A stretch of 64,000 bases of DNA from Candidatus Goldiibacteriota bacterium HGW-Goldbacteria-1 (GTDB taxonomy: Bacteria > Oederibacteriota > PGYV01). The notes under the pieces are model-generated. The model saw only the letters and a list, made by a program, of their open reading frames with translations, had not been told where the DNA came from and ran no database searches. The stretch spans positions 197,292 to 261,291 of the forward strand of contig PGYV01000007.1 of assembly GCA_002839855.1 (NCBI GenBank), in the 5' to 3' direction. A program made the translations under genes and the position numbers. Positions 55,386 through 63,921 of the stretch are shown one piece after another (positions within the stretch are counted from its first letter, which is position 1; each line of letters opens with the position of its first letter).

Positions 55386-56447
55386 ATGAGAAAAAATAAA
55401 GCCCCTATAAAAAGAATGATGTTCTTCAGCGGGTTAATCGGAATGCTTATAGCTTTTGGTTATGATCCCCTGTTTAAACTGCTGTCAGACACACTATCAA
55501 AGAAATTTTCAGTATCGCCATGGGAAGATATTCTGGCCTCCGTAATTTTAGGCGCGTTTTATCTGGGTATCCTTATTTATTTTTTTGTTATGATGAACCT
55601 TTCCGCGCTGGCCTCAACAATATTGAAACACATGGTAACTCAGATGAGAAGCAAGGAAATTCTGCCTGCCGGGTTTCAGATGAAAACAAAAGGCGGATAT
55701 GCAGGTTCATACGCCAATATACTTAAAATATTTGATTTATTTATATGCTCTTTTATCAGTGTTAAGCAGGATAAGGACAAATTTAAATCTTCGCTTGGAA
55801 AATATCTTGACCCTTCATTGAAAGATGAAATAGAAAACCGCGGGATTAATGAGCATTACGTGGGCGGAAAGAAAAAAACTGCCACAATATTTTTTTCCGA
55901 TATCAGGGGATTTACATCGTTTACGGAGAATTCTGAGCCTGAAAAAGTTGTAATGATGCTGAATGAATATTTTACCATTGCCACAAAAGCGATACAGAAA
56001 AACAGGGGAAGGGTGAATAAGTTTATCGGGGATGCGGTAATGGCCGTGTTTGAAGAAGCGCCAAAGTATATAGATTATCTTGACGGCGATAAAGCCATAT
56101 TGTCAGCGCTTGATATACAGGTGCAGTTTGCAATGAAATTAAAAGAATGGAAAGAAAAAGACCCCACCCTAAATATAGGGCTTGGGATAGGGCTTGCAAG
56201 GGGTGAAATAATAACAGGAAACATGGGGTCGGAAGAAAGGCTTGAATATACTGTTATAGGGGATACGGTAAATTTTGCAAGCAGGATATGCGGCACCGCG
56301 CTTAACGGGCAGGTGATAATTTCCGAAGAAGTCTACAGACAGGTGGAAAAAATCGTGGAAGTGGATTCGCTTCCGCCCGTGGAAGTAAAAGGAAAAGCGG
56401 GTTTTCACAATGTTTATTCTGTAAAAACAAGAAAAATGCTGATATAA
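55386..56447 (+). CDS. Two-TM class III adenylate/guanylate cyclase
   Basis: A 353-residue membrane enzyme with two hydrophobic segments (about residues 13-30 and 46-72) and a cytoplasmic cyclase domain (about 155-350). Metal residues in FFSDIRGFTSF and NKFIGDAVMAVF; the transition-state Asn/Arg in GDTVNFASRI. Lacks HAMP and has a small extracytoplasmic loop, so the input is unlike that of the HAMP cyclase at 20 kb. With the Crp regulator and HAD gene in the same run it forms a second, simple cyclic-nucleotide circuit. Confidence 0.9.
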   Translation: MRKNKAPIKRMMFFSGLIGMLIAFGYDPLFKLLSDTLSKKFSVSPWEDILASVILGAFYLGILIYFFVMMNLSALASTILKHMVTQMRSKEILPAGFQMKTKGGYAGSYANILKIFDLFICSFISVKQDKDKFKSSLGKYLDPSLKDEIENRGINEHYVGGKKKTATIFFSDIRGFTSFTENSEPEKVVMMLNEYFTIATKAIQKNRGRVNKFIGDAVMAVFEEAPKYIDYLDGDKAILSALDIQVQFAMKLKEWKEKDPTLNIGLGIGLARGEIITGNMGSEERLEYTVIGDTVNFASRICGTALNGQVIISEEVYRQVEKIVEVDSLPPVEVKGKAGFHNVYSVKTRKMLI

Positions 56448-56448
56448 T
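56443..56448 (+). promoter_or_regulatory. Candidate leaderless -10 of the 3D-domain gene
   Basis: TATAAT overlaps the stop codon of the cyclase gene and ends 7 nt before the ATG at 56456, with no ribosome site between. Confidence 0.45.
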
Positions 56449-56455
56449 TTCCAAT

Positions 56456-57148
56456 ATGAAAAATATAAAAATTTCAGCGGTTAAAATTATAACAGTTTGT
56501 TTATTTATCGCGTGGGCAGTTGTGTCTGTTGCAGCCATGAATATGGGTGTAAGCGCGGGTGTAACAAAAGAATATATCCCTTTTGACGTAAAGGTAAGAA
56601 AAAGTAATTTCATTAAAAGCGGCTGGACAATATGGCTTGAAGAAGGCCGCAAAGGCTACAGCCATTCAGTCAGTAAAAATCTGAACCTTGGCGATAAAAC
56701 TATTTATTCAAAAGCAATATTCAAAACAGGAATAATAAAGAAACCAAAAAATGGTTTTATGATACAGGGTATTTCAAAAAATAATCATCCCATAACTGTT
56801 CCGCAGACCACGTATGTGCATTATGTTCACGATGTGGAAGCCACTGCATATGACCCGTCGCCTGAATCCAACGGTTTGAAATGGGCGGGAATAACAGCCC
56901 TTGGATGGCGTACCAGGTACGGAATAGCAGCGGTAGACCCTAAAGTAATTTCATTACGCTCTCTTATTTATGTGGATGGGTACGGATTCGCATGGTGCGG
57001 TGATACCGGCGGCGCCATTAAAGGCAAAAAAATTGACCTTTGCTACAATACTACCGAAGAAGCTTTCAGATGGGGAAGAAAAAAAGTCAAAGTCTATGTA
57101 CTTGGGACAAAACCTCAAAGTTTCTATGCCAATAAAAAGAAAAAATAG
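56456..57148 (+). CDS. 3D-domain secreted cell-wall protein
   Basis: A 230-residue exported protein: signal/anchor (about residues 10-30), a G5/LysM-like central part, then a C-terminal 3D domain with the three aspartates (AYDPSPES, AAVDPKV, CGDTGGAIKGKKIDLCY), as in MltA-like lytic transglycosylases and YuiC/Sps proteins. Likely cleaves or remodels peptidoglycan. No ribosome site precedes its ATG but a TATAAT lies 7 nt upstream. Confidence 0.85.
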   Translation: MKNIKISAVKIITVCLFIAWAVVSVAAMNMGVSAGVTKEYIPFDVKVRKSNFIKSGWTIWLEEGRKGYSHSVSKNLNLGDKTIYSKAIFKTGIIKKPKNGFMIQGISKNNHPITVPQTTYVHYVHDVEATAYDPSPESNGLKWAGITALGWRTRYGIAAVDPKVISLRSLIYVDGYGFAWCGDTGGAIKGKKIDLCYNTTEEAFRWGRKKVKVYVLGTKPQSFYANKKKK

Positions 57149-57295
57149 CCGTTTATAAGGCCGCGCATGTCCCGAATTTAGGATGGTTTTTTCGTGATTT
57201 TCATGATAACATTACCTTTATTCACGCGGTGTTTATTGTTTTAACCGCTGTTTTTACGGCAGCCGCCGTTAAATACGCCAAAAAAGGAAAATATA

Positions 57296-58012
57296 ATGAG
57301 TCAGGATTTGGTAAAAGAGATATTACTTTCTGTAATTATACCGGTTTATAATGAAGAACGCACCCTGGAAGAGCTTGTGGACAGGGTAATGAACGTGCAG
57401 CTTGAAGGGGTAACTAAACAGGTTGTAATAGTTGACGACAAGTCCACGGATGCCACCCATTCAATACTTGAAAAAATAAATTTAAAATATCCGCAGATTG
57501 AAATAATTTACAAAGAAAAAAATGAAGGCAAAGGTGCGGCTTTAAAAACGGGTTTTGCCCTTGCAAAGGGCGATTATACCATTATTCAGGACGCAGACCT
57601 TGAATATGACCCTGAAGATTATAAAGTGATAATTGATTCTTTTAAGCATAAAGAAGTTGATGTGGTATATGGTTCAAGGTTTCTTGGAAGGCACAGGGCT
57701 TTTTTATTCATGAACCTTATAGCAAATAAAATACTTAATCTTGTCACCAATATACTTTATAACACCACCCTTACGGACATGGAAACCTGTTATAAGATGT
57801 TCAAGACAGAACTTATACAGTCACTAGAGATAAAATCAAAGGGTTTTGAAATAGAGCCGGAAATAACCGCTAAAATGCTGAAAAAACAGGCAAGAATATA
57901 TGAAGTGCCTATAAGTTTTTATGGAAGAAGTTATAATGAAGGAAAAAAAATAAAAGCCATAGATGGTTTTAAAGCAATCTGGGCGCTTATCAAATACAGG
58001 TTTGTGGATTAA
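57296..58012 (+). CDS. Family 2 glycosyltransferase (dolichol-phosphate-mannose synthase-like)
   Basis: A 238-residue GT-A enzyme. Motifs: LSVIIPVYNEERTLEELVDR, VDDKSTDAT, the DXD-type DADLEYDPEDY, and the acceptor region DMETCYKMFKTE. It matches the DPM1/undecaprenyl-phosphate glycosyltransferase group without C-terminal membrane segments. Probably makes a lipid-linked sugar for surface glycan. The upstream 150 bp carry no gene. Four nt before the next methyltransferase gene. Confidence 0.9.
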   Translation: MSQDLVKEILLSVIIPVYNEERTLEELVDRVMNVQLEGVTKQVVIVDDKSTDATHSILEKINLKYPQIEIIYKEKNEGKGAALKTGFALAKGDYTIIQDADLEYDPEDYKVIIDSFKHKEVDVVYGSRFLGRHRAFLFMNLIANKILNLVTNILYNTTLTDMETCYKMFKTELIQSLEIKSKGFEIEPEITAKMLKKQARIYEVPISFYGRSYNEGKKIKAIDGFKAIWALIKYRFVD

Positions 58013-58016
58013 GTAA

Positions 58017-58724
58017 ATGGATTCAAAGCACAGCCTTACAGATTCTCTTAATAAAATCAGTAACTTGCAGAATTATAATTCATGGATATATGAAAATATA
58101 AAAAAAGGTATAAGCGGCAGGGTGCTGGAAATAGGCTGCGGCATAGGCAATATTACTGATTTTATCTTAAAAGACAGTCAGGAAGTGTGCGCTTCTGATA
58201 TTGATGACAGTTATCTTAAGTATGCCTGTAAAAAATATAAAGGAAATAAAAAAGTAAAAGTTACAAAAATTGATATAATAAAGCCGGGTAATAAAATTGC
58301 AAAAGGCAAATATGATACAGCTGTAATGCTTAATGTGCTTGAACATATTAAAGATGAAAAAAAAGCGGTTGTAAATGTAAAAAACGCGCTGGTAAAAAAT
58401 GGAAAATTTGTTATTCTGGTTCCGGCAATGAAGTCAATTTACGGCGAAATGGATAAGGCTTTGGGACACTATAAAAGATATAATAAAACAGAGCTTAAAG
58501 AACTGCTTGAAAAAAATGGTTTTAAAATTCTTGATATTTTTTACCTTAATTTTGCGGGAATTATAGGCTGGTATTTCAGCGGAAGAATTTTAAAAAAAAG
58601 CTGTATTCCGGACAATCAGGCAAAATTTTTTGACAGATATATACTGTCCTTTACAAAGCCGTGCGAAAGATTAATAAAACCGCCGGCCGGGCAGTCAATA
58701 GTGGCAATAGCGCAGAAAGTTTAA
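58017..58724 (+). CDS. Class I SAM-dependent methyltransferase
   Basis: A 235-residue protein with motif I VLEIGCGIGNITDFIL and acidic CASDIDDSY; then YDTAVMLNVLEHIKDEKKAV, typical of UbiE/Methyltransf_11-type enzymes acting on glycan or lipid. It pairs with the glycosyltransferase, so a role in modifying surface polysaccharide is plausible, by inference. It is followed directly by the SRP RNA. Confidence 0.85.
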   Translation: MDSKHSLTDSLNKISNLQNYNSWIYENIKKGISGRVLEIGCGIGNITDFILKDSQEVCASDIDDSYLKYACKKYKGNKKVKVTKIDIIKPGNKIAKGKYDTAVMLNVLEHIKDEKKAVVNVKNALVKNGKFVILVPAMKSIYGEMDKALGHYKRYNKTELKELLEKNGFKILDIFYLNFAGIIGWYFSGRILKKSCIPDNQAKFFDRYILSFTKPCERLIKPPAGQSIVAIAQKV

Positions 58725-58728
58725 TAAG

Positions 58729-58819
<91 letters not shown>

Positions 58820-58846
58820 TTTTTAATACTTGAATTTAAAAGTAAT

Positions 58847-58875
58847 TGTAGGAACAGCGCTCCTGCGCTGTCCGT
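58847..58875. repeat. REP-like palindrome between ffs and dnaX
   Basis: ACAGCGC and GCGCTGT form a perfect inverted repeat with a TCCT loop inside GGA...TCC. This type of GC-rich palindrome is common as dispersed REP-like intergenic elements. No promoter function is evident. Confidence 0.5.
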
Positions 58876-58921
58876 TTGAACTAAGATATAAAAATTATAG
58901 AAAATTTTAAAAGGATAAAAA

Positions 58922-60574
58922 ATGTCTGAAAATTACTTGGTTTATACAAGAAAATGGAGGCCTCAGGATTTTACTTCCATCATAGGGCAGGATCAGGTTA
59001 TAAAGCCCATTATGAGGGCTATAGAGACTGAAAGGGTAATGCATTCATATCTGTTTTCCGGCCCAAGGGGTGTGGGTAAGACCACGACTGCCCGCGTATT
59101 CGCAAAAGCCTTAAACTGCAAAGAGGGCCCAACTGTAAACCCCTGCGGCGTATGCCCAAGCTGCGTGGAAATTAAGGACGGCAGTTCGCTTGATGTCATA
59201 GAAATAGACGGCGCATCCAACCGCGGCATTGATAAAATACGTGAATTAAGGGAACAGGTTGGTTTTTCAGCGGCAAGAAGCCGCTATAAGGTATATATAA
59301 TTGACGAAGTGCACATGTTAACCACAGAAGCGTTTAACGCGCTTTTAAAAACACTTGAAGAACCGCCGAGGCACGTAATATTTATTTTTGCCACCACTGA
59401 CCCGCAAAATATTCCGCAGACAATCCTGTCGCGCTGCCAGCATTTCAGGTTTAAAAGGGCGGCCATATCAACCATAATTGAAAACATAAAAATGATAGCT
59501 TCGCGTGAAAAAATAGACGCGGAACCTGAAGCCATGAAAATGATTGCAAAAGCGGGCGACGGCGCTTTAAGGGACGGTCAGCGGATATTTGATCAGGCTG
59601 TCACTTTTGCAAAAGGCGGAAAGCTTACAGCCTCCGCGGTCGCGGAAATGCTTGGAGAAATAGAAAGTGATAAACTTTTTGGGCTTATAAAAAACGTGTT
59701 TAACCATGATTTAAAAGCGGCTCTTACTTCTGTTGAAAATGTGGTGACAGACGGTTATGACCTTAAGCATTTTACAAGGGGAATAGTTGAAACACTGCGC
59801 AACCTGCTTGTAATGAAATCATCGGGCGATACGGCGGGGATAGATTCCACAGAGGATGAAATACGTGAAATGGCCTCTTTATCGGCGCTGGCAGATAAAA
59901 AGGCCGTGCTATTAATGCTTCAGAAGGCGATAGATACGGAATCAAGGCTGTCCAGAAGCAATGTCCCGGCCATAATAGTGGAAGCTTTTGTAGCTGATAT
60001 GATATTATCATCCGGAGCCCAGATACCTGATGTGCCTGTGGCAATAACCGAAAAAAAAGAGATTAAGACAGCTGTTCCGGCGGAAGCTGCTGAGGCTGAA
60101 CCTGAAACAGAAATACAGGAAGAATCACCGGTAAGGACAGGGCTTTTAATAGCTGATGAAATTGAAGAAGAAGTGGAAGTAAAAAATCTTACGGCTGATA
60201 TTATAGAAAAACGGTGGAAAAATGTGGTGGCAAGGGCAGGGCGCGCCGAAAACGGCGATGAAGTGATTCCATCCATAGAGAATGCCAAGGTGGTATCATA
60301 TGAAAATGAAGCGCTTACTATAATCGGAGAGAATCCTTTTCTTGCCGAACTTATCAAGAAACACGCGGAAAAAATAAAGGAATTTTTAAAGGAAGAATTT
60401 AAAAGGGATATGAAACTTGTGGTATATGAGAAAAATGAATATAGAAAAAAAGTCAATATTCAGAAAGAAGTAACCCAGGAAGAGGCAATGAATCTGCAGC
60501 CCATTAAAGACCTTTCAAAAGTATTTAAAATACAGAGCGTGGAAATAAAAAAACACGGCAGGCACGGAGGTTAG
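58922..60574 (+). CDS. dnaX: DNA polymerase III subunit gamma/tau
   Basis: A 550-residue clamp-loader ATPase. Walker A is GPRGVGKTTTARVFAKAL; zinc site with Cys at NPCGVCPSC; Walker B IIDEVHML; SRC motif LSRCQHFRF. Domain III and a C-terminal tail (about residues 380-550) with an acidic linker follow. No programmed frameshift slip site (A-rich heptamer) was looked for beyond inspection. It heads dnaX-ybaB-recR. Confidence 0.97.
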   Translation: MSENYLVYTRKWRPQDFTSIIGQDQVIKPIMRAIETERVMHSYLFSGPRGVGKTTTARVFAKALNCKEGPTVNPCGVCPSCVEIKDGSSLDVIEIDGASNRGIDKIRELREQVGFSAARSRYKVYIIDEVHMLTTEAFNALLKTLEEPPRHVIFIFATTDPQNIPQTILSRCQHFRFKRAAISTIIENIKMIASREKIDAEPEAMKMIAKAGDGALRDGQRIFDQAVTFAKGGKLTASAVAEMLGEIESDKLFGLIKNVFNHDLKAALTSVENVVTDGYDLKHFTRGIVETLRNLLVMKSSGDTAGIDSTEDEIREMASLSALADKKAVLLMLQKAIDTESRLSRSNVPAIIVEAFVADMILSSGAQIPDVPVAITEKKEIKTAVPAEAAEAEPETEIQEESPVRTGLLIADEIEEEVEVKNLTADIIEKRWKNVVARAGRAENGDEVIPSIENAKVVSYENEALTIIGENPFLAELIKKHAEKIKEFLKEEFKRDMKLVVYEKNEYRKKVNIQKEVTQEEAMNLQPIKDLSKVFKIQSVEIKKHGRHGG

Positions 60575-60576
60575 AT

Positions 60577-60882
60577 ATGAACATGAATCAGCTTATGAAA
60601 CAGGCGCAGCAGATGCAGGCGCGTTTTGCAAAATTACAGGAAGAACTTAAAACCAGGACGGTGGAAGCGCAGTCCGGCGGCGGGGCTGTTAAAGTAACCG
60701 CATCGGGCGGCAAGGAAATTAAAGAGATAATAATTGATAAAGAACTTATATCATCAGGCGATGCTGACATGCTTCAGGACCTTGTACTGGCGGCGGTTAA
60801 TGAAGCTTTAAACCGCGCCCAGGAAATGGTGGAAGAAGAGACCAAAAAACTTACAGGCGGAATGAACATTCCCGGATTATAG
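60577..60882 (+). CDS. YbaB/EbfC family nucleoid-associated protein
   Basis: A 101-residue DNA-binding protein with the Met/Gln-rich N-terminus (MNMNQLMKQAQQMQARFAKLQ) and central GGGAVKVTASGGKEIKEIIID. It forms tweezer-like dimers that coat DNA. The gene lies between dnaX and recR as in most bacteria. 2-nt gap from dnaX. Confidence 0.95.
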   Translation: MNMNQLMKQAQQMQARFAKLQEELKTRTVEAQSGGGAVKVTASGGKEIKEIIIDKELISSGDADMLQDLVLAAVNEALNRAQEMVEEETKKLTGGMNIPGL

Positions 60883-60906
60883 CCCATAAGGCGGAAAAAT
60901 ACAAAA

Positions 60907-61509
60907 GTGTATACATACCCTTTTAAACTTGAAAAACTTATCAATGAAATATCCAAACTTCCCGGCATAGGCCCTAAAATGGCTGAAAGAACGGCTATTT
61001 ATCTGTTAAAAAAAGGGCAGCCTGCCGCAGACGCGTTAAGTGAGGCGTTAGGCGGCATTAAAGACATAAAATTCTGCGCCATATGCGGCAATATAAGCAC
61101 CCTGGATACCTGCCCGGTGTGCATGGATGATAAAAGGGATAAAGGCGTAATATGCGTTGTGGAATCGCCCGAAGATGTAATCACAATAGAACATACGGGA
61201 AAACACGCCGGTGTTTATCACGTCTTATACGGCCTTATAAATCCTTTAAATAATATTCTGCCTGAAAATCTTAAAATAATATCCCTTGTGAAAAGGGCTG
61301 CAGCCGCTAATGTACGCGAAATAATTCTTGCCATTAATCACACGGTGGAAGGCGACGCCACATCTTTATATATAGCGGATGCGGTGAAAACCGAAAAACC
61401 TGACGTAAAAATAACCCGCCTTGCAAAAGGCCTGCCCACAGGGTCTGATATTAAGTATGCCGATGAAATAACACTTGGGCAGGCAATCCTTGAAAGAAAA
61501 GAAGTCTGA
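60907..61509 (+). CDS. recR: Recombination protein RecR
   Basis: A 200-residue ring-forming DNA clamp acting with RecF and RecO. HhH motif (LPGIGPKMAERTAIYLL), zinc finger CAICGNISTLDTCPVC, TOPRIM (VVESPEDVITIE) and the C-terminal TRLAKGLPTGSDIKYAD are all seen. It begins with GTG at 60907, with a weak GGCGG site. The 200-residue length is usual. Confidence 0.97.
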   Translation: MYTYPFKLEKLINEISKLPGIGPKMAERTAIYLLKKGQPAADALSEALGGIKDIKFCAICGNISTLDTCPVCMDDKRDKGVICVVESPEDVITIEHTGKHAGVYHVLYGLINPLNNILPENLKIISLVKRAAAANVREIILAINHTVEGDATSLYIADAVKTEKPDVKITRLAKGLPTGSDIKYADEITLGQAILERKEV

Positions 61510-61516
61510 TATTAAA

Positions 61517-62764
61517 ATGAAAAAACCGGAGATACTATCCCCCGCGGGAAATATTGAAAAACTTAAATTTGCATTTGCTTATGGCGCGGATGCTGTTTAT
61601 GCTGCCGGAAAAAACTTCAGCCTGCGCAACTTTTCCGGAAACTTTGATGATAAAGGGCTTAAAGAAGCCGTGGAATATACCCATTCAATAAATAAAAAAA
61701 TATACATAACCGTAAATATCTTTCCGCACAACAGGGATCTTGAAGGTATTAAAGAGCATCTTAAATTTTTAAATACAATCAAACCTGACGGCCTTATTAT
61801 TTCCGACCTTGGAATATTCGCGATGGCAAAAAAAGAAGCGCCCGGCATACCGCTTCATATTTCCGTGCAGTCAAATAACCTTAACTATATGGAAGTGAAT
61901 GAATGGTATAATCTTGGCGCCAAAAGGATAGTGCTGGCGCGCGAACTTTCTTTTGAGGAAATAAAAGAGATAAGAGAAAAATGCCCAAAAATGGAACTTG
62001 AAGTATTTGTACACGGCGCCATCTGCATGTCCTATTCGGGGCGGTGTATGTTAAGCGATTACATGACAGGCAGGGGGGCTAATCAGGGAGAGTGCGCCCA
62101 AAGCTGCAGGTGGAGTTATGAACTGACAGAGGAAAAAAGGCCCGGTGAAAGAATGCCGGTTAAAGAAGATGAAAGAGGCACATATATTTTTAATTCAAAA
62201 GATTTAAAAACCATTAATCACATTCAGGAGTTCATAAAAATAGGAATAGACAGTTTTAAAATAGAAGGAAGGATGAAAAGCCTTCATTACGCGGCGGTAA
62301 CCGCTGCGGTATATAATAAAGCATCAGAAAATTTTATAAAAAATCCTGGCGGTTATCTGCCTGACCCAAAGCTTGACGCAGAGCTTAATAACATTTCACA
62401 CAGGGAATATACCGCAGGATTCTATTTTGGAAAAAAAGGGGACATACAGCAGAGTTTTAAATCTTCGGATTATATGTCAGACAGTATTTATATGGGGCAT
62501 ATTAACGCGGTACAGGATAATAATACCTATAAAATTCTTGCAAAAAACACAATAAAAATAGGTGATAAAATTGAAATATTTACGCCTGCCGCGCGTTCTA
62601 TAGAAGCGGCGGTATTATCCATAAAAGAAATTGATGGAACAGAAATTACACACACAAAAGGTGAACGGGAATACTATATTAAGTTTGAAATGAAAGAAAC
62701 AGCTGATACTTTCAGTATAATAAGAAAAAATACTGATGATAATAAAAAACTATTAGAATTATAA
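61517..62764 (+). CDS. Peptidase U32 family protein (TrhP/YegQ-like)
   Basis: A 415-residue U32 family protein. The signature is clear: EVFVHGAICMSYSGRCMLSD, then GRGANQGECAQSCRWSYEL with four Cys for a probable iron-sulfur or zinc site. Homologs YegQ/TrhP hydroxylate tRNA uridine and RlhA modifies rRNA, so an RNA-modification role is more likely than proteolysis. I chose ATG 61517 (MKKPEILSPAGN, normal start), not the upstream in-frame ATG at 61475, which overlaps recR. Confidence 0.85.
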   Translation: MKKPEILSPAGNIEKLKFAFAYGADAVYAAGKNFSLRNFSGNFDDKGLKEAVEYTHSINKKIYITVNIFPHNRDLEGIKEHLKFLNTIKPDGLIISDLGIFAMAKKEAPGIPLHISVQSNNLNYMEVNEWYNLGAKRIVLARELSFEEIKEIREKCPKMELEVFVHGAICMSYSGRCMLSDYMTGRGANQGECAQSCRWSYELTEEKRPGERMPVKEDERGTYIFNSKDLKTINHIQEFIKIGIDSFKIEGRMKSLHYAAVTAAVYNKASENFIKNPGGYLPDPKLDAELNNISHREYTAGFYFGKKGDIQQSFKSSDYMSDSIYMGHINAVQDNNTYKILAKNTIKIGDKIEIFTPAARSIEAAVLSIKEIDGTEITHTKGEREYYIKFEMKETADTFSIIRKNTDDNKKLLEL

Positions 62765-62963
62765 TAAAAAAATTAGTTTTTTATATATATCTATATACTT
62801 CCTGGGTGGCACATTTACAGCGTTTTCGGGGTATATTTCGCAAAAAACAGGTTTTTCCACAGGTTTTCCACAGTTATTAACATTTATTAAATTCTATTTT
62901 ACTCTTATTTTAAAGGCATTTTATAAGCTATACGTAAGAGTTTATCACATAAATGGTTATTAA
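62765..62963. other. Convergent intergenic region with DnaA-box-like pair
   Basis: About 200 bp, AT-rich, without genes. It holds two TTTTCCACA 9-mers spaced 11 bp apart (62853-62861 and 62864-62872), one mismatch from consensus. The same variant lies upstream of dnaA. Confidence 0.5.
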
Positions 62964-63452
62964 CTATAATATTACAATTTCTGTGTGAAATGAGTCATTT
63001 GTAACGTTAATAATACCCACAGAATTAACCCCATTTCCCTTTGTGGGGCTTCCCGGATTAAATAATAGTATACCGGCGTGCAGTTTATTCATCGGCACAT
63101 GAGTATGGCCAAAAATTATTACATCAGGTATTTCAGAAATAAATTTTTTATACATTCTTTGCGGTGTGGTGGAATGAATACCGGCGCCGTGACAGACTGC
63201 AATTTTGAATTTATTATTTATCATAAGAGTAGTTTGTTCTTCAAGGTTTAATTCAGCGCCGTCCATGTTTCCGCGTACTGATACAAGGGGCGCTATTTTT
63301 TCAAGGTCAGTTATAATAGACTGCGAGGTATGGTCGCCGGCGTGAATAATTAAATCTACCCCGCTGAAAATTTTTTTCACTTTATCAGGAAGATGCGTGG
63401 AATGGGTATCTGAAATAACGCCTATTTTTGAAATACTATTTATTGTCTCCAT
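62964..63452 (-). CDS. Calcineurin-like phosphodiesterase, YfcE/MJ0936 family
   Basis: A 162-residue metallophosphoesterase. Metal motifs: IGVISDTHSTHLP, IIHAGDHTSQ, VRGNMDGAE, AVCHGAGIHS, and FGHTHVPMNKLH, all in order. The histidine/aspartate set is complete, though NCD (usual GNCD) reads GNMD. Acts on phosphodiesters; substrate unknown. Overlaps the DUF1844 gene by 17 nt and so is cotranscribed. Confidence 0.9.
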   Translation of the reverse strand: METINSISKIGVISDTHSTHLPDKVKKIFSGVDLIIHAGDHTSQSIITDLEKIAPLVSVRGNMDGAELNLEEQTTLMINNKFKIAVCHGAGIHSTTPQRMYKKFISEIPDVIIFGHTHVPMNKLHAGILLFNPGSPTKGNGVNSVGIINVTNDSFHTEIVIL

Positions 63453-63849
63453 TGTCCTTTTTCATAAGTTCCGCCAAAAGCGACTGCAGCTGGCCGTCTG
63501 ACAGCTTATCCAGCGCTTTGTCCACAACTTCCTGGTGTGCTTTTGGGGAATTAATTATTTTATAATCGGTGCCTTCCGGCGGTTTCATAAGCCCGGCTGC
63601 CACTACATATTTCTGCTGAAGTTCCCCTAAAATCCTGAAAACAAGTTTCGATTCACCGGGTGTTAATTTCCCCGCTGTTTTATCAGCTATTGCTTTTATC
63701 ATGTTTATTGTCTGGCGTGCCATTGGAAGGTTCTGCTGTTTTTTGCCGGACACAAAACGTGCGGCTTCTCCAAGGGAAATAAGGGCATTCTGATTTAACA
63801 TAAGGACAAGATTGATAAAATCAACATTATCTTCTTTTTTTATCTCCAT
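63436..63849 (-). CDS. DUF1844 protein
   Basis: A 137-residue protein matching DUF1844: DFINLVLMLNQNALISLGEAARF at the N-terminus and AIADKTAGKLTPGESKLVFRILGELQQKYV. The family is small, helical, often found near ribosome and metabolic genes in deep-branching bacteria, and uncharacterised. Acidic and Lys/Asp-rich C-terminus. First gene of the minus-strand pair. Confidence 0.8.
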   Translation of the reverse strand: MEIKKEDNVDFINLVLMLNQNALISLGEAARFVSGKKQQNLPMARQTINMIKAIADKTAGKLTPGESKLVFRILGELQQKYVVAAGLMKPPEGTDYKIINSPKAHQEVVDKALDKLSDGQLQSLLAELMKKDNGDNK

Positions 63850-63921
63850 AAGTAGCTCCCATATGTTTTTTTACATTAAAACACAGGGGAAGTTAAAAAT
63901 CAAGTAACAGATAACAAGTTA

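Noticed and set aside
57149-57295. Open frame without start (…FIHAVFIVLTAVFTAAAV…) running into the glycosyltransferase gene
   Set aside because: It has no usable start codon or ribosome site, and its end overlaps the glycosyltransferase in another frame. It may be a decayed membrane-protein fragment, but nothing supports it.
61475-61517. N-terminal extension of the U32 protein
   Set aside because: The upstream ATG lies within recR; the family begins at the KKPEILSPAGN motif, so the shorter start is preferred.
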